Assembly: GCA_032629725.1 (NCBI GenBank)
Contig: JAFEVB010000044.1
Location: 62,001 to 126,000 of the forward strand
Length of the DNA stretch: 64,000 nt
From: Gremmenia infestans
Lineage: Eukaryota > Ascomycota > Leotiomycetes > Helotiales > Hamatocanthoscyphaceae
Direction: 5' to 3'
The stretch's first letter is position 1, and each line of letters opens with the position of its first letter. This document shows, one piece after another, positions 47,601 to 59,163 of this stretch. The position numbers and the translations under genes are program-made. A model generated the notes under the pieces. The model worked only from the letters and a program-made list of their open reading frames with translations. It did not search any database and was not told where the DNA came from.

Positions 47601-49011
47601 TCTATTGGATCCCCAACTTTCGTACCAGTGCCATGAGCTTCGATGTACCCTGTATCAGCAGGGTTCAAACCAGATTTTTCATAAACGGATCTCATCAACG
47701 CGACTTGAGCATCGCCGCTTGGCATAGTGATTCCTTTTGTTCTGCCATCTTGGTTGATTCCAGAGCCAACGATAACAGCGCGAATAGAATCATTCCCCTT
47801 GATAGCCTCATCTAAGGGCTTCAGGATCACACAACCGACACCTTCTCCTCTACCAAATCCGTTACCACGGTGGTCGAAGGCAAAAGATTTCCCCTCGTTC
47901 GAGAAAAGGCTATAAGTTGAATTAGCAAAATGTTTTGTTTGGGAAGATTGAGCAGCTGACCTCGACATAGACATTGTAATGAAATAATCCGGCAAAATGT
48001 TTAAGTGACTAGAGGCTACCACAGCTTGGCTTGATTCGCCGCTACGCAAGCTTTGGCAGGCCAAATGTAAGGCTGACAAGCTAGACGAACATGCAGTATC
48101 TACCGTGAAACTTGGGCCAGAAAGGTCGAAATAATATGAAATCCTATTGGCCAACAAAGACGGAGAGCATCCAGTGGCTTGATACATAGGGGCTGGTTTT
48201 TTGCAACGGATTAGTTGGGTTTTTTTGCTCCGAAAATCCTCTTAATTGCTATTAGGACAGAGAAGAGCTCTTTTGACGTACCTGTGTCGGTGTCACGACA
48301 GTTCCTCAGTTCGTAATCTGCGAAGGAACCACCAACAAAGACGCCTACTTTCTGCCCAAATAAACTGTGTTTAGGGATTCCTCCATTTTCAAAGGCTTCA
48401 TATGTACACTCCAGTAGCAATCGCTGTTGAGGATCAAGCGAGATCGCCTCTTTTTCGGTCAAGTTGAAAAATGGGGCATCAAATAGTCCAATATCTTCAG
48501 AGAGAAAATGACCACCCTCTGGATTGTAGCAGCCAACCTTATCCGGATTCGGATGGTGGAATACCTCGTGGTTAAACCTGCTCTTTGGAATTGGGGACCC
48601 TACAGAAAATGAGGATTTTAGCACCTTGCTCATGAACTCTTCGATGTAACAAGAATGAGCTTGGAAATGCATGTTTTAAGATCTTGCTTGAAGTGAGGCC
48701 TGGGAATAACAAGTCAAAGTCTCAATGCTATTTGGTAAGAACTTACAGCCACTACGAGCCCGAGAGCAAAGTTCCCAGAACTGTTCTGAAGTTGAAACAT
48801 CGCCTGGTAAACGACATCCCATCCCAACAATGGCTATTGGTGCCAAGCTCTCTGCTTTCAAGTTTGTGCCATTGGCACCATTAGTCCTATTTACGCCGTT
48901 GGTTCCATTGATACGCGCTGCGCCATCTCTGTGCCCATTGATTTCGGAGTCTGAATATATTGGTGAAATACTGGGGCTTTCGTCGCCGGTTGACATAGCA
49001 TGGGGTGCCAT
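41619..49011 (-). CDS. highly reducing polyketide synthase, KS-AT-DH-ER-KR-ACP (about 2,265 aa)
   Basis: Nine exons join in phase: 49011-48747, 48599-48282, 48192-47961, 47909-47384, 47339-47293, 47241-46724, 46671-46571, 46461-42832 and 42779-41619. The ATG at 49011 gives MAPHAMSTG, then an NGTNG-type linker. Domains by approximate residue: KS 57-485 (IAIVGMGCRLPG; active-site Cys229 in DTACSSS, His364 in EAHGTGT, His404 in SNIGHLEG); AT 589-905 (FTGQGAQW, GHSSG Ser682); DH 975-1290 (catalytic His in RHHKMQ near 1009, Asp near 1206 in HPAVLDQ); ER 1550-1865 (HAAAGGVGQ); KR from 1880 (GGTGGLG; Ser and Tyr in SSAAGAVG...AAYAAAN); ACP GLDSL near 2211. The DH-ER linker has no methyltransferase motifs, and no thioesterase or reductase follows the ACP. 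It should make an unmethylated reduced chain released in trans. The product is unknown. Confidence 0.93.
47910..47960 (-). other. 51-bp in-frame intron inside the KS domain
   Basis: This segment begins GTCAGC and ends TTGCTAATTCAACTTATAG on the coding strand, with a good CTAAT branch site. Its length is a multiple of three and has no stop, so an automated call can read through it. Removing it joins ITMSMS to LFSNEGKSFAFD, the usual spacing of the KS region. Confidence 0.75.
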
Positions 49012-51238
49012 GGTGCTCTGCAAATGGATTGATGGTCAAAATTCGAGAATGTTAGCAGGACAGGACCTTTATATAAGAGTAAGGATACAGCTCTCAGGCG
49101 GTTTTAAAGGATTTTTTGGTTGTAAGAAAACATACTAAGGCCGGAGGCAGATACCTAGTTCGGTAAGTGGACTGCTATCTCATATGGTATACGCAATGGG
49201 CAGCTTTGCAAACTGCCGTATGGATACAGAGACCGGTAAGTGGAACGTGAAGATGAGAAGTTATCGTCTAGGGAGTCAAAAGAAGCCGAGGTAGTGTGGC
49301 TAGAGGTTCTTTGCAAGATAGTCTCGGACGTAGATCAAGATATTACGACCTAGGGTTTAAAATCGCCTATTCCTCCACAAAGTTCCGCTTTGATTGGTAA
49401 CGACACGTTGAGATCCGTTTAATGCGAACCTTTCTAAAAGGAGATCATCTCGCAAAGGCGTGGTGTAGGGATGACAAGTGAAGGATTTGGCTTGGGATCT
49501 GATCGCACATGGCACGAGGTTGTGGCATGTAAATGAAGAAAAGTCTGGTAGCTTGATACCCCTTATGGGGAAGCTATCGAGCTGGGGGACTCCTAGGCCC
49601 GTGACCTATCGAAGGACAGACACAGCATGTACCACGGCGATCTGGCGCACTTGATTCGAAGCCGTCTATTAGTAGAATAGTGAAGATCATGTTCCGTAGA
49701 TGATGATTTGGCCATCCATGGTAGATTCTGATATCTGAAACGACACAGGCCTGAGCAAAGAACTAAGGAGAGAAGTCGCAACGAAATGGCGCCTGGACAG
49801 GGATCAGCAGAAGAAAGTCCAATGCCTTTAGGAGGTGGATTAAGGCCCCTGAGACTCCACAGATGGAGGGGGGAGAGGGGAAAATGAGCCGCGGATAGGT
49901 ATCGGGACCGAAACGCTTGAATATGTTCACAAGGACAAGGTTGTGGAGCTATCCACAGCTTCGCAAGGAGGATAGCCAAGTAGCGATACGCTACCGGTAC
50001 TCAGAAATTTAATACTTAGCATCATGTAGCTCAACATACCATAACCCGAGCAGATGGTTTCGTACAAATCGAAGTCGTGGTAGAGAAGTATCACAAGTAC
50101 CGCAAGCTGCAAGCCTCGGGGGTAAGTATGGTGGTGCACGGCCTATGGACCGTCCGAGCATGTTGGCGGCAATCATAGATCCCCTTCATGGAGCCAACAA
50201 TTCTACCGGTATCTGGGGCCCGGGGATCAATTAGAGTCGATCAAGTCCTGGCATCCGGCATCCACATGGCTATGGAGTGGATTTAAGATTTAGTGGCATT
50301 TCTTAGTTAGGCTTGGCGCATTTCAACAGTGCAGGCGCAGAAGGGTAGGGTAGACCAAGCCAAGCTCCAACAGCCCTCCAGCCTTCAACCTCGCGTTCTT
50401 TTGAGGCCGCCTTGAATGAACAATTCTTCATGCTCCAAAGCACAGGCAAGAGAGTGTTCTAGACGCCGTAGCAAACGCCTTCTGAGTACGGTGCTGTACT
50501 GCCGCAGACACAGAGACATTTTTTTGTGCCCACCCGTAGTGGTGGTACCAAAGACAATATTTATGGGAGACTGGGTACAGATCTTGAGTTCGGATCTAGG
50601 GAATGTGCTTCAATCCAAACATCCCTAACGCGAGTGCCATACCCACCTATAGCCTTGCCTCCATTTCCCCCGCCACACCCTGCCTGGTGCAACCGTAAGG
50701 CTCGATGGCCTTAGAGAAGCCAGTCGACTTGAAGGCATTTGAGGAATCAAGTGAAGCTTGAAATGTTATTCTGTCTGGGGTAATTACAGTAGCTAGCTCT
50801 GAAACATTTGCAATTCAGAAATCTTCTACCTCGTTTTTCCTCTCGTACCTGATGTCTACTGTATCACTAGACCAGTCGCGGTTTCCAATCGTGCGTCGGA
50901 AAAAAGAAGGGAAGGGGGGTGGGGTTCCAACAAGCATGATCTACAGATCGCATTTTCGAGTATCCCTTAAAGTGGTTCTATGGGTGGTGCGTACCAGTCG
51001 GTCCCATCCGGGGTGCTCCCAGAGAAAAATCGGCTTCAGAAACTGTTCTAACAATGAAACCCCCTCGTTATCACTCTCATCTCGCATGGGATGGTCGCTT
51101 TCAAGACTGCCTGCAAGATTTCGCCGAATCTCCTCGTCTCTCGCTAGTCATGATATAGGCCAAACTCATCTCCTGAACAAAACGTTTCCCTCCATTACAC
51201 TTTCAAAGTATTTTACAGATCGACACTTCAAAAAAACG
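49012..51238. promoter_or_regulatory. shared upstream region of the PKS and FSH1 hydrolase
   Basis: About 2.2 kb between two divergent starts, with no supportable gene inside. Two copies of CGGTAAGTGGA lie at 49162-49172 and 49234-49244. Two copies of the palindrome TACCGGTA lie at 49992-49999 and 50204-50211. CGG-containing repeats are typical targets of fungal Zn2Cys6 regulators, but no such regulator gene is in the window. The regulatory role is inferred. Confidence 0.45.
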
Positions 51239-52090
51239 ATGAGGTTCTTATGTCTCCCAGGAGCCTATGGCAGCGCGAAGGTTGGACCACTGTATGCATT
51301 TGCAGTATACTTGCTAACTTTCAAGCAGAACTTTGAGGTTCAACTAGGTAGACAGCGTCGGGAAATTTTCAGAGCATATTGCTGATTGGAACCAACAGCA
51401 CCTTTCTGTAAAGAACTCATCTCAGATGGCAGTGCAGAATTCTTCTTCGCCCAAGGAACAATTCCTTGTTCCCCGCCTCAAGGATTCACAGATTACTTCG
51501 GACCAGGACCACATTACAGATTCATCGAATACGATGGGATTGAAGGGACCAATCAAAACGATGTTCTCGAGCGAGTACGAGATTTCCCCGAGGGCCAGAA
51601 TGCCGAAGATGTGCTGCGAGAGTTGATGCCCCAAGGAGAAGATGGCATTCGATCAAGTGTCAGGAACGCTCTTGATGCTATATATAACACCATAGAGGCA
51701 CACGGGCCATTCGATGGGATCTGTGCATATTCCGAGGGAACTGTTGTTGCAGGCACATTCATCATGGATGAGTTGCGAAGACAGCAGGAGGAAGGGAGGC
51801 CAAGACAGATCAAGAGGGCGATATTCTTTGCTGGCTGGCCTCCATTGGATCTACAATCCAACGAGATGGTCTTGGCCGACACCAGCGAGGATATCATTGA
51901 CATTCCCACATTGCACTGTGTTGGCGCAGATGATCCATATCTCCAAGGCGCAATGGCATTGTTTAACGTCTGTGATCCGGATGAAGCCATTCTTTTTGAT
52001 CATGGGAAAGGTCATACTATTCCAAGGGATGCGCAAACTCTGAAGGAGCTAGGGAATTCGGTACGGGGTTTGGGTTTGGCAAGTGCTTGA
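51239..52090 (+). CDS. FSH1-family serine hydrolase, LovG-like (250 aa)
   Basis: Exons 51239-51280, 51329-51347 (19 bp) and 51399-52090 join in phase, giving MRFLCLPGAYGSAK-NFEVQL-APFCKELI. The family landmarks are visible: the N-terminal LPGAYGS oxyanion strand, a GPGPHYRF loop, the nucleophile Ser in ICAYSEGTV, Asp in CVGADDPYLQ and His in DHGKGHTIP. Length is normal for the family. FSH1-type hydrolases, such as LovG of the lovastatin pathway, release acyl chains from a highly reducing PKS. Its place head-to-head with a PKS that lacks a release domain makes that role likely here. Internal or alternative substrates cannot be excluded. Confidence 0.92.
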
Positions 52091-54247
52091 GTTGTAAATT
52101 CTACAAGATGTTCGTCTCAAAGCTCTAGAGGTGTCTTTCCAGTCACAGTATATGCACTCGCTTGACTTTCATGGTTCTCCTTTTCCAAACTGAGATGGTG
52201 TTAAAGTATTCGGCTGCCCAACAGCATCGCTCAATCTTCTTCACGTCCATCCATGAAGAATAGCACGCAATGAAAAAATATAGTCTCTTACGAGAAGGTG
52301 TGATTCCAAATATTCCCTATCAAAGTAAAGTTATGACAGGAGTGGTCAAACATTATAGTTTTCAATCAGCAAAAACATAAGCTCGGACGAAATCCTCACT
52401 GCTGTATGTATTACCCTTGCACCAAGATGAAGAGAAAGGAAGAGGATTTCTGGAGTGTCACGGGGGTTCTTATACCTTTAGCATCAAGAATTCTGTGACT
52501 CACTTGTTAGGTGAGTCATTATCGAGTCATCATAATATTATACTTTTGTGACATTTAATCCCAAGGCGATTCATGATGCTCGTAGGATCTGAATTTGCAA
52601 GATAGTTGAGTCACAGTTCTTCATAGGCAGAAGTTGTCACAATACTGGCGAGTCACGTGGTTGACCATTCCTGTCTTCGATATCCCGCGACCTATCTTCG
52701 AAACCATGTAGCGATTTGCTAGAATCGATCCAAATATAGGTCACAATCTCATATCCAAGCTTGGTGTGTCATGTTAGACCAATTCGATCCCGAGCCATCC
52801 TAGTTTTACTATACCCATCCCCGGATTCGAACACATTCTTTCGTTACCATAATCTATTGAACACATACCAAAGTCACACTACCTATACTTTGACCCCCGG
52901 CAAGTGTCTGACTCTTCAGATGATAGTTCGTACCCAGGTAAAACCTTGACCTCTGAATTCTTGCTTATGATCTTTTACTTTAGCTCAAAGCTATTGATCG
53001 AGGCCTAAGTGGGCTACTTCATACAGGACATGAAGTTAATCCAGTCAAGAGACACCGCAAACAAAATTCGAATCATCCGAGTCCTACAAAAGTTGTATAC
53101 CCACGCTATCGCTATATATATTCACCTCGCTGGCGCTATAATATTGTGCCACGCACGGCTGAACTCCTGATCAGCGCAACACAGACCTCTGAAACCCAAC
53201 CAAGCTCCTCCACAAAGCAATTCAATAAAAGCTCTCTATTGTTGGACAGTGTTCTAGACACCACCTTGTCAACTCTATCCGGGTCAGAAGGTCCAGGCCG
53301 GAGCAGATGGTGTACAAGTACAGAAGTACAATCAACCTGGATGTATGACGAGACTGCGTCACTCGGAGACACCGCCTGCTAGCCCAGCTCCATGGTGCAC
53401 CAGGACCTAGATTTGTCTGTCTATCTATTTGTCAGTTCAATGCCCGAGACATTTCAGCTTCTCGCAACCACAAAATCCACATGCCGTGACTCCTTCTTAC
53501 AGCGCAAGGACAGCTGGATAGCCAACGCAAGTGCCGAACCAACTTAGCTTGATAAGAGCCAAAATCTAGAAAACATTCCAGTCGCCAGGAGTGTCAGTCA
53601 GTCAGTCAATCATCAAGACTAAACATTCAAAGAAAAGTTTCAGCCGCCAGTACCGTGTTCATTGGACCTGGATCGAGCCTCCACCTCAGTTGCCGAGGCC
53701 TCACTGTCACTTCAAGCCTTCCCCCTTAAGCCGAGTGATTCATCTTAAACTCTGATCTAAAATCTTCCAAGTGGAATGGCCGACCGATATTCTCTGATCA
53801 AGGTACCCTATTCGTCAGTTCTCTCTTCCTTACTCTACCGCTTGAATCCTAACTATATATACAAAGGACCGCGAGGAGGGCAAATATTTTCCGCAATTTT
53901 CCGTTTCGTTGTTGTTGGTCCGCTAAAGCGTATTATCCTACCTGGATTATGGTATGCGATTGAGGTCCACAGAGGTTAGGTACATATATATCGGAAAGGA
54001 AGGCGGGAAGCGGGTAGGAAGTCGCACTCTCAATCTGTGTATCTATGTGTAGAAGCTAGGAGAGGCTGCGGTATTGCTTTGGGGGCCTAGACGTTTTTCC
54101 TGTAGTCTATTTGTGGGTGTTGGTGTAAAGAAGAGGTGTTGATTATCTATGCTACTATACTTGGTTGATTTTTAAAGAGAATAATGCTCCACTGCTTTTC
54201 CAACAATGTTGTCTCCATTCAACTCAAGCGTCCTCCACATCCATCTC
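52091..54247. other. intergenic region with bZIP-type motifs
   Basis: About 2.1 kb with no supportable gene. A cluster of GAGTCA/TGACTCA motifs lies at 52496-52660; a short frame near 53146-53382 is not convincing. Confidence 0.5.
52496..52518. repeat. inverted repeat TGACTCAC...GTGAGTCA
   Basis: Perfect 8-bp arms (52496-52503 and 52511-52518) flank a 7-bp loop. Each arm contains TGACTCA, the Gcn4/CpcA- and AP-1-type bZIP site. Confidence 0.7.
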
Positions 54248-56084
54248 TTATACCCTCTCTAAGGCATCAGCCGCCCAATCCCGAAGCTCATTCATGATAT
54301 TTGATACTTTCACACTTGTTTCCTCACTGTAAAAATAATCACGGATACTCGTCAAGTCTTGAGGCTCGGTCAACGGCCCGTTATCTATAATATGCCTGGA
54401 TATTGCCAGGTCTTTAAGCTTAGCAAATTCCAAGGGGACAAATTTAGTCATCTCAGAAAGTCTCCCGTGCCACTTTTTAACTCCTATCGAATAAGACCGT
54501 GCAAGATGAAGGACCGGGAGGATAAAGTTTACGGGCATTCCATCTGGCAATTCTGCAGTTGAGGACGATTTTGGACTCTTTACATTGCACATTGCAAGCA
54601 TATGGTACCAAAGGGCACGAGTAGTGTCCAGCATATCGTACGGCGAGAGATAATCAGCTTGTTCTGGACCGACTGCGTAGACCATATTTAGCAGAGTCCA
54701 CAGAACTACTTTATCATCAGAACTGCCCGCTAAAGTCTGGAGGCGGAGAAGCTCGAACAACGGGTACGAATTGCTTGGTTGATCTCTTTTCATCTGGTGG
54801 ATCATGGCTTGCACTTTCGCTAACGAAATCGGTGTTGTTGTTGTTCGATAAACTTTTTGGAGCAGTGAAATAGGGGACGCAGATGCCGGGGGTGATGTCA
54901 ATCTCTTGCATGAAGGGTCTTTACAGACGCATTTGACGCCCCAACATTCCACGAAGGGATCTTTCCTTTTATGGATGATATTCGACTTGCGAGTATAATG
55001 GATGAAGATTTCGTCCCTGAGAGCAATTCTTAGAGACGCTCGAACTTCCAACGATTTGCCCTCAAATCGTATGATAGTTGTGGCATTGCAGGAGTAGTTA
55101 AAACCGCTCAGGAAAGGCTCGAGGCAAGATCCCACGTAATAGCTGTGTCTCAAACCCAGAGTGTATAACGGGGCACTATCGACACCATCCTGTTGCTTCA
55201 AAATATGCGCGTCGATGTCAAAAAGATGAGTGCACACTTTTAGAACAAATCTGTTATGGTTGCTTCGTCCATTGTGGTCCTCGTGAGGTGCTTTATTCCT
55301 TTGACCTCAGAGGTTACCCTGGCTTTCAGCTCTTTGCTGATAGTCGCCAGATTTCGCGAAATGGGAAGTGATTGTATCTCATCCCAATCGCGTTTTGGGA
55401 TTTCCCTCTTGTCAGCCAGGCGTATCAATCGTATGAGAGATCGTACGTCGACCTGACTATATCTATATAACGCCATATAGCCTGGGCCCCAATCGAGGAT
55501 AATGGGGCAATCAAGGCGGTGGTGATCGGCGTTCGCGTTTCGATTGCAATCCTACAATAAAGTGTCAGACCAGGTCTTATTCGAAGCATTACAGGAAGGA
55601 CTGCGCGGGCAATTTTACATCATCGTAGAAACATAGCATACCGCAGTCCTTACACCTCACTCTTCGCGGATTCCGTAGGGTATGGGTGGAGATTTCGACA
55701 GTTTTCTCCATGGACTCCATGGTGAAATGTGCGGCAAAGCAATTGCTGCAAACCTTGCTTTCATCAGTGCCCAAATATGGCTACCAGTATATCAGCATTT
55801 CATCATTGAGAATGCCCCTCCAGAAGTGACAAATTCGCAATGCAAATGGTGGTTGTTATACTCACCACACAAATCAGCGGTTCCGGAATAGAGAACATCA
55901 GATCTCCCGGCAGTAAGGGTTCATCTTTGGGCTTTGAGGCTTCATCTCTTTTACCCGAAGCTTCGTCGTCTTTTCCAAGGTAAATAACACCTCCATTTGA
56001 TCGCTGCTCGAGGATAAGATTATCCTTAACATAGACGCGTTCTGGTAGATAATGTTTGAATGTCATCGTGAGTACGCCGCTCAT
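54248..56084 (-). pseudogene. SET/MYND-type protein with a frameshift
   Basis: Exons 56084-55866, 55780-55619 and 55551 onward join in phase. After the start MSGVLTMTFKHYLP comes a MYND-like zinc region (CSNCFAAH, then CKDCGMLCFY, then DCNRNANADHHRLDC), then a region in the SET-protein style (RNLATISKEL). At about 55240-55245 the frame stops after ITDLF; the continuation, from VLK or KVCTHLFDIDAH onward, is in another frame and carries GFNYSCNATTIIRF (NxSCxPN-like), LRDEIFIHYT and a Cys-containing stretch (CWGVKCVCKDPSC) down to 54248. One missing base at the T-rich site around 55240-55245 would explain it; no splice signal in the right phase was found. SET/MYND proteins are lysine methyltransferases of the SMYD type. 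Either a recent frameshift or a sequencing error is possible, so the pseudogene label is provisional. Confidence 0.6.
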
Positions 56085-57273
56085 TGCGAATATTCTGTGT
56101 TGGGTGGAAGAATATAAAGATGTTTCGGAGAAGCATAGCGGAAAATATGTTTCAGAAATGCTTCCAAAGACTGGTGTTGAGGCAGGAGCGAGCCGTAAGC
56201 ATCGATCAAGAGCGGTGGTCATTCTACGAGGCAGGAGCAGGGAAAACTCTTCCATCGTCGAGGTTGAGTTCTTTTAGAGTTGGATTAGCAAAATGACAGC
56301 CAAGGCGTGATATACCATGTCAATATTGCTCTTTTTGAGGACAACTCACCAATCCTTTATGTTAAACAAGTAGTTCCCCGGTGCCACTAACCCTCCCAAT
56401 ACTTCAAACAACTCTATCCCCCAAAATGTTCCCCTTAACAAGCGAATGTAAGCTCCTTGTAGCCTTTTTTCCATTTACACATTTCATCGACCATGACTAT
56501 ACCCACCCCAAAAACCAAGCAAACGAAAATACAATAAATAAACCCCTCCGTTCCCCAAACAAATTAAAGAGCCACCATTAAATAGTCAGAAGTCATTTTC
56601 AAGGGAAAACAAAAAATCGTACCACTTCCAAGCACCAACCACTTTCACCTGCCCACTACGCTCATCTCATCCCGTCCCATCTGCCTACAATTCCTAAACA
56701 CTCACCACTTTAATCTCCTTATCATCTCAGACAAATCCAACTTGAACACGAATTTCAGTAAAGATCAAACAAACTTTACCACAAACTTCAAATTAAACAT
56801 GTCGTATCCTCACACCCCACACCCAAAAATTCACTTTCAAATACCCCCTCGACCAATACACACTCTCAACGCGCCATTGCACAAGTCATGTGCCCAACAC
56901 ACCCACATAGCAACTTTGCTGTTACATCTCGCGGGCGAACCTCTTGTTCTCAGTGTGCTGGTCTTGTTCCATAGTGTGCTGGTTGTGGTGCTGGTACGGC
57001 TGTACATGTAATTGTGTGGAATGGGGCTTAGAATCTGAGAGAGCGGAATGGATGGAATGGATGGAAATGGGTCGATATATGACAAGACGTAGAATGGATT
57101 TTGGTGTGGGCATGAGTAAATGGGGGAGTTTGGTGTTGGATGTGGAATAGGACGATTGATGATTGGAGGATGGATGTGATTAATTCTGTATTCCTCTGAG
57201 CACGCGTCAACAAAGCAAGAAAGTTGCATTTAGCAATAAATTTTCCATTTCGAAATGGGAAATTATCTTACAC
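56085..57273. other. intergenic region
   Basis: No gene is seen. Overlapping short frames on both strands at 56740-57230 are A/C-rich chance frames. It lies upstream of the SET/MYND gene and beyond the 3' end of the aminotransferase. Confidence 0.5.
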
Positions 57274-58535
57274 TCAATCAATCGTAGCGCATCTCTCTAG
57301 ATGCTCACCAATCCATATCCCGAGCTTTCCCAAAGCTTCCTCTAACACACTGGTCTCACACACATACCCAACCCTGACCATGCCCCCAAACTCACTCCCA
57401 AAGCACTTACCAGCTGGCAAAAGCATAACCTTGGTCTTCTCCAGCACATCTATGCACATAGCCACATCATCAACCTTCTCCCCTCTTCTCTTCATAAACT
57501 TAAGCAGTGCAGTCGTTCCCCCATTAGGCTTCACCCAACTGATAGTCCCCCTATATTTATCCACAAATCGCTCCAGGATCTCTAGATTCGTCTTCGCAAG
57601 CTTGATATTCCTTCCCAATAAAGAGTGCAGCACAGATCCCGAAAGCGCATAGCTCGCAACGGAGTCATCGAGCTGGGAGACAGAAATTGTAGTATAATCC
57701 CTTGTGGCTGCGATAGCCTCGATGAGTGTAGAAGAGCGGGATGCGATCCATCCTACCCGTATACCGGCTAGACTGTACGCTTTAGACATCGACCCTGTAA
57801 CGATGGTATTTTCATAGCCCATGTTTATCAAACTCGGGGGGAATTTCGGGTCAGCGGGTGACATGCCCGTGAAGAGGGGTCGGTAGACTTCATCTGATAG
57901 AATGGTGATATTACGCTCTTTCGCGAAGTCAACAAGATCTTGGAGGACTGGCTTGGGAATTGTGGCGCCAGTAGGATTGTTGGGGTTGTTGATTATGATC
58001 AGACTGGTTTTGTCGTTCACTAATCCCTTCAAGTCTCTGATGTCGGGTATGTAGTCCCTCTCAGCTCGTAACTTCCATAAGGACACGTCGGCGCCCAGGC
58101 TTGCTGGCACATCGTAGAGTTGCTGGTAGGTGGGGTACGTGCATATAACGTGGTCCCCGGGTTTGATAAGTGTATAGAAGACGAGGAAGTTCGCAGCGAT
58201 GGCGCCGGGTGTGATCAAGATGCTTTCTTTTGAGAGGGGAGAAGGTTGCCGGGCGGAGTATAAAGATGCTAGACGTTCTCGCAGAGGGTTGGAGCCGCGG
58301 ATCGAGCCGTATGTGAGTTTTGTGGATGTGCTAAGGGGAGGAGGAATGTTCGGGTCTTCGCAGAGACCGATGAGGTCGTCGATGGAGATGGAGGCTGCAC
58401 AGGTTTCGGAAATATTGAGAACGCCTGGGATTATTTCGTATTTGTCCATCCACTGGTAGTTGTTAGAGTCTGATATAGTTAGACATTCAGGGCTCAACGT
58501 GCCTGCTCGACCTCGAAGGGTTTTATGTGCACCAT
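57274..58535 (-). CDS. PLP-dependent aminotransferase, class I/II fold (403 aa)
   Basis: Exon 1 (58535-58503, MVHIKPFEVEQ) is joined to exon 2 (58452-57274) by a 50-bp intron with a GC donor (CAG/GCACGT), a CTAAC branch and a CCAG acceptor. An alternative GT donor nine bases upstream (GTCGAG) would drop VEQ. Fold type I landmarks: the NNPNNPTGA loop near 175, ILSDEVYRPLF with the Asp that pairs with the PLP pyridine nitrogen, GSMSKAYSLAGIRVGW with the Schiff-base Lys, and a C-terminal Arg in GMVRVGYVCE. No signal peptide. Substrate is unknown. It lies 5 kb from the hydrolase of the PKS pair; a link is possible but not shown. It is divergent from the ABC transporter. Confidence 0.88.
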
Positions 58536-59163
58536 GATGGGCTGATTCGGGTTATCCTGAGGGGGGGGAGGTGGATGCCTATGGGTTTAGCCCTGGAAGG
58601 GAATAATGTTGGCTTTTGTTTGATAGACATTCTGATGAGTTTGACGGACCTCTGTGTATCTCATTAAATAAATGGACTAACTGACTTATCAAAAGGACTA
58701 AGTCGTCAAGATCAGATGAGAAAGAGGAGGTTATATAGTTCAGCGAGGTGAAGCTTCTAAAGGCGGGGTAAAATAGAAGCTATCCGTCGGGGCATTCAAA
58801 GGCCGCTCTGGATGTCAAGGCAACCAACCAACAGCATCCACCGCCGTCACCTCCTGGAATAGGAGCGCACCTTCACTCCCCTCCTCCTACTCCTACTCCT
58901 CCTCCACGCCTCACACCTACACCACTCTGTACTCTTTCTCTCTCCCTCACTCATTATCCCACTTTCCTTATTTGCGTCTGGTCTTTTACCCCTTTTCCTC
59001 TGCTGTTCGAGGCAGCAGCTGTTTCTTCCCGTGCTACTACTGTATAGAGCTATTCTATTATACTGTACTGTAGCTGCCCAGCCCCATATTTACCCGTCTT
59101 GTTTCCAAGTCCACATCTTGAACACTCCTACAACAACGCCAGGTTACAGATCACAAATCACAG
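58536..59163. promoter_or_regulatory. divergent promoter region
   Basis: 628 bp between the aminotransferase and the ABC transporter. A G-rich run lies at 58559-58570 and a CT-rich tract at about 58855-59000, which is the likely leader of the transporter gene. Confidence 0.5.

Noticed and set aside
53146..53382. 78-aa frame, Ser/Thr-rich
   Set aside because: Begins without ATG, has no signal peptide or relatives I can recognise, and is equally open on the other strand.
56742..57229. Antiparallel 89- and 130-aa frames
   Set aside because: A/C-biased sequence opens both strands; no start context, domain or splice support.
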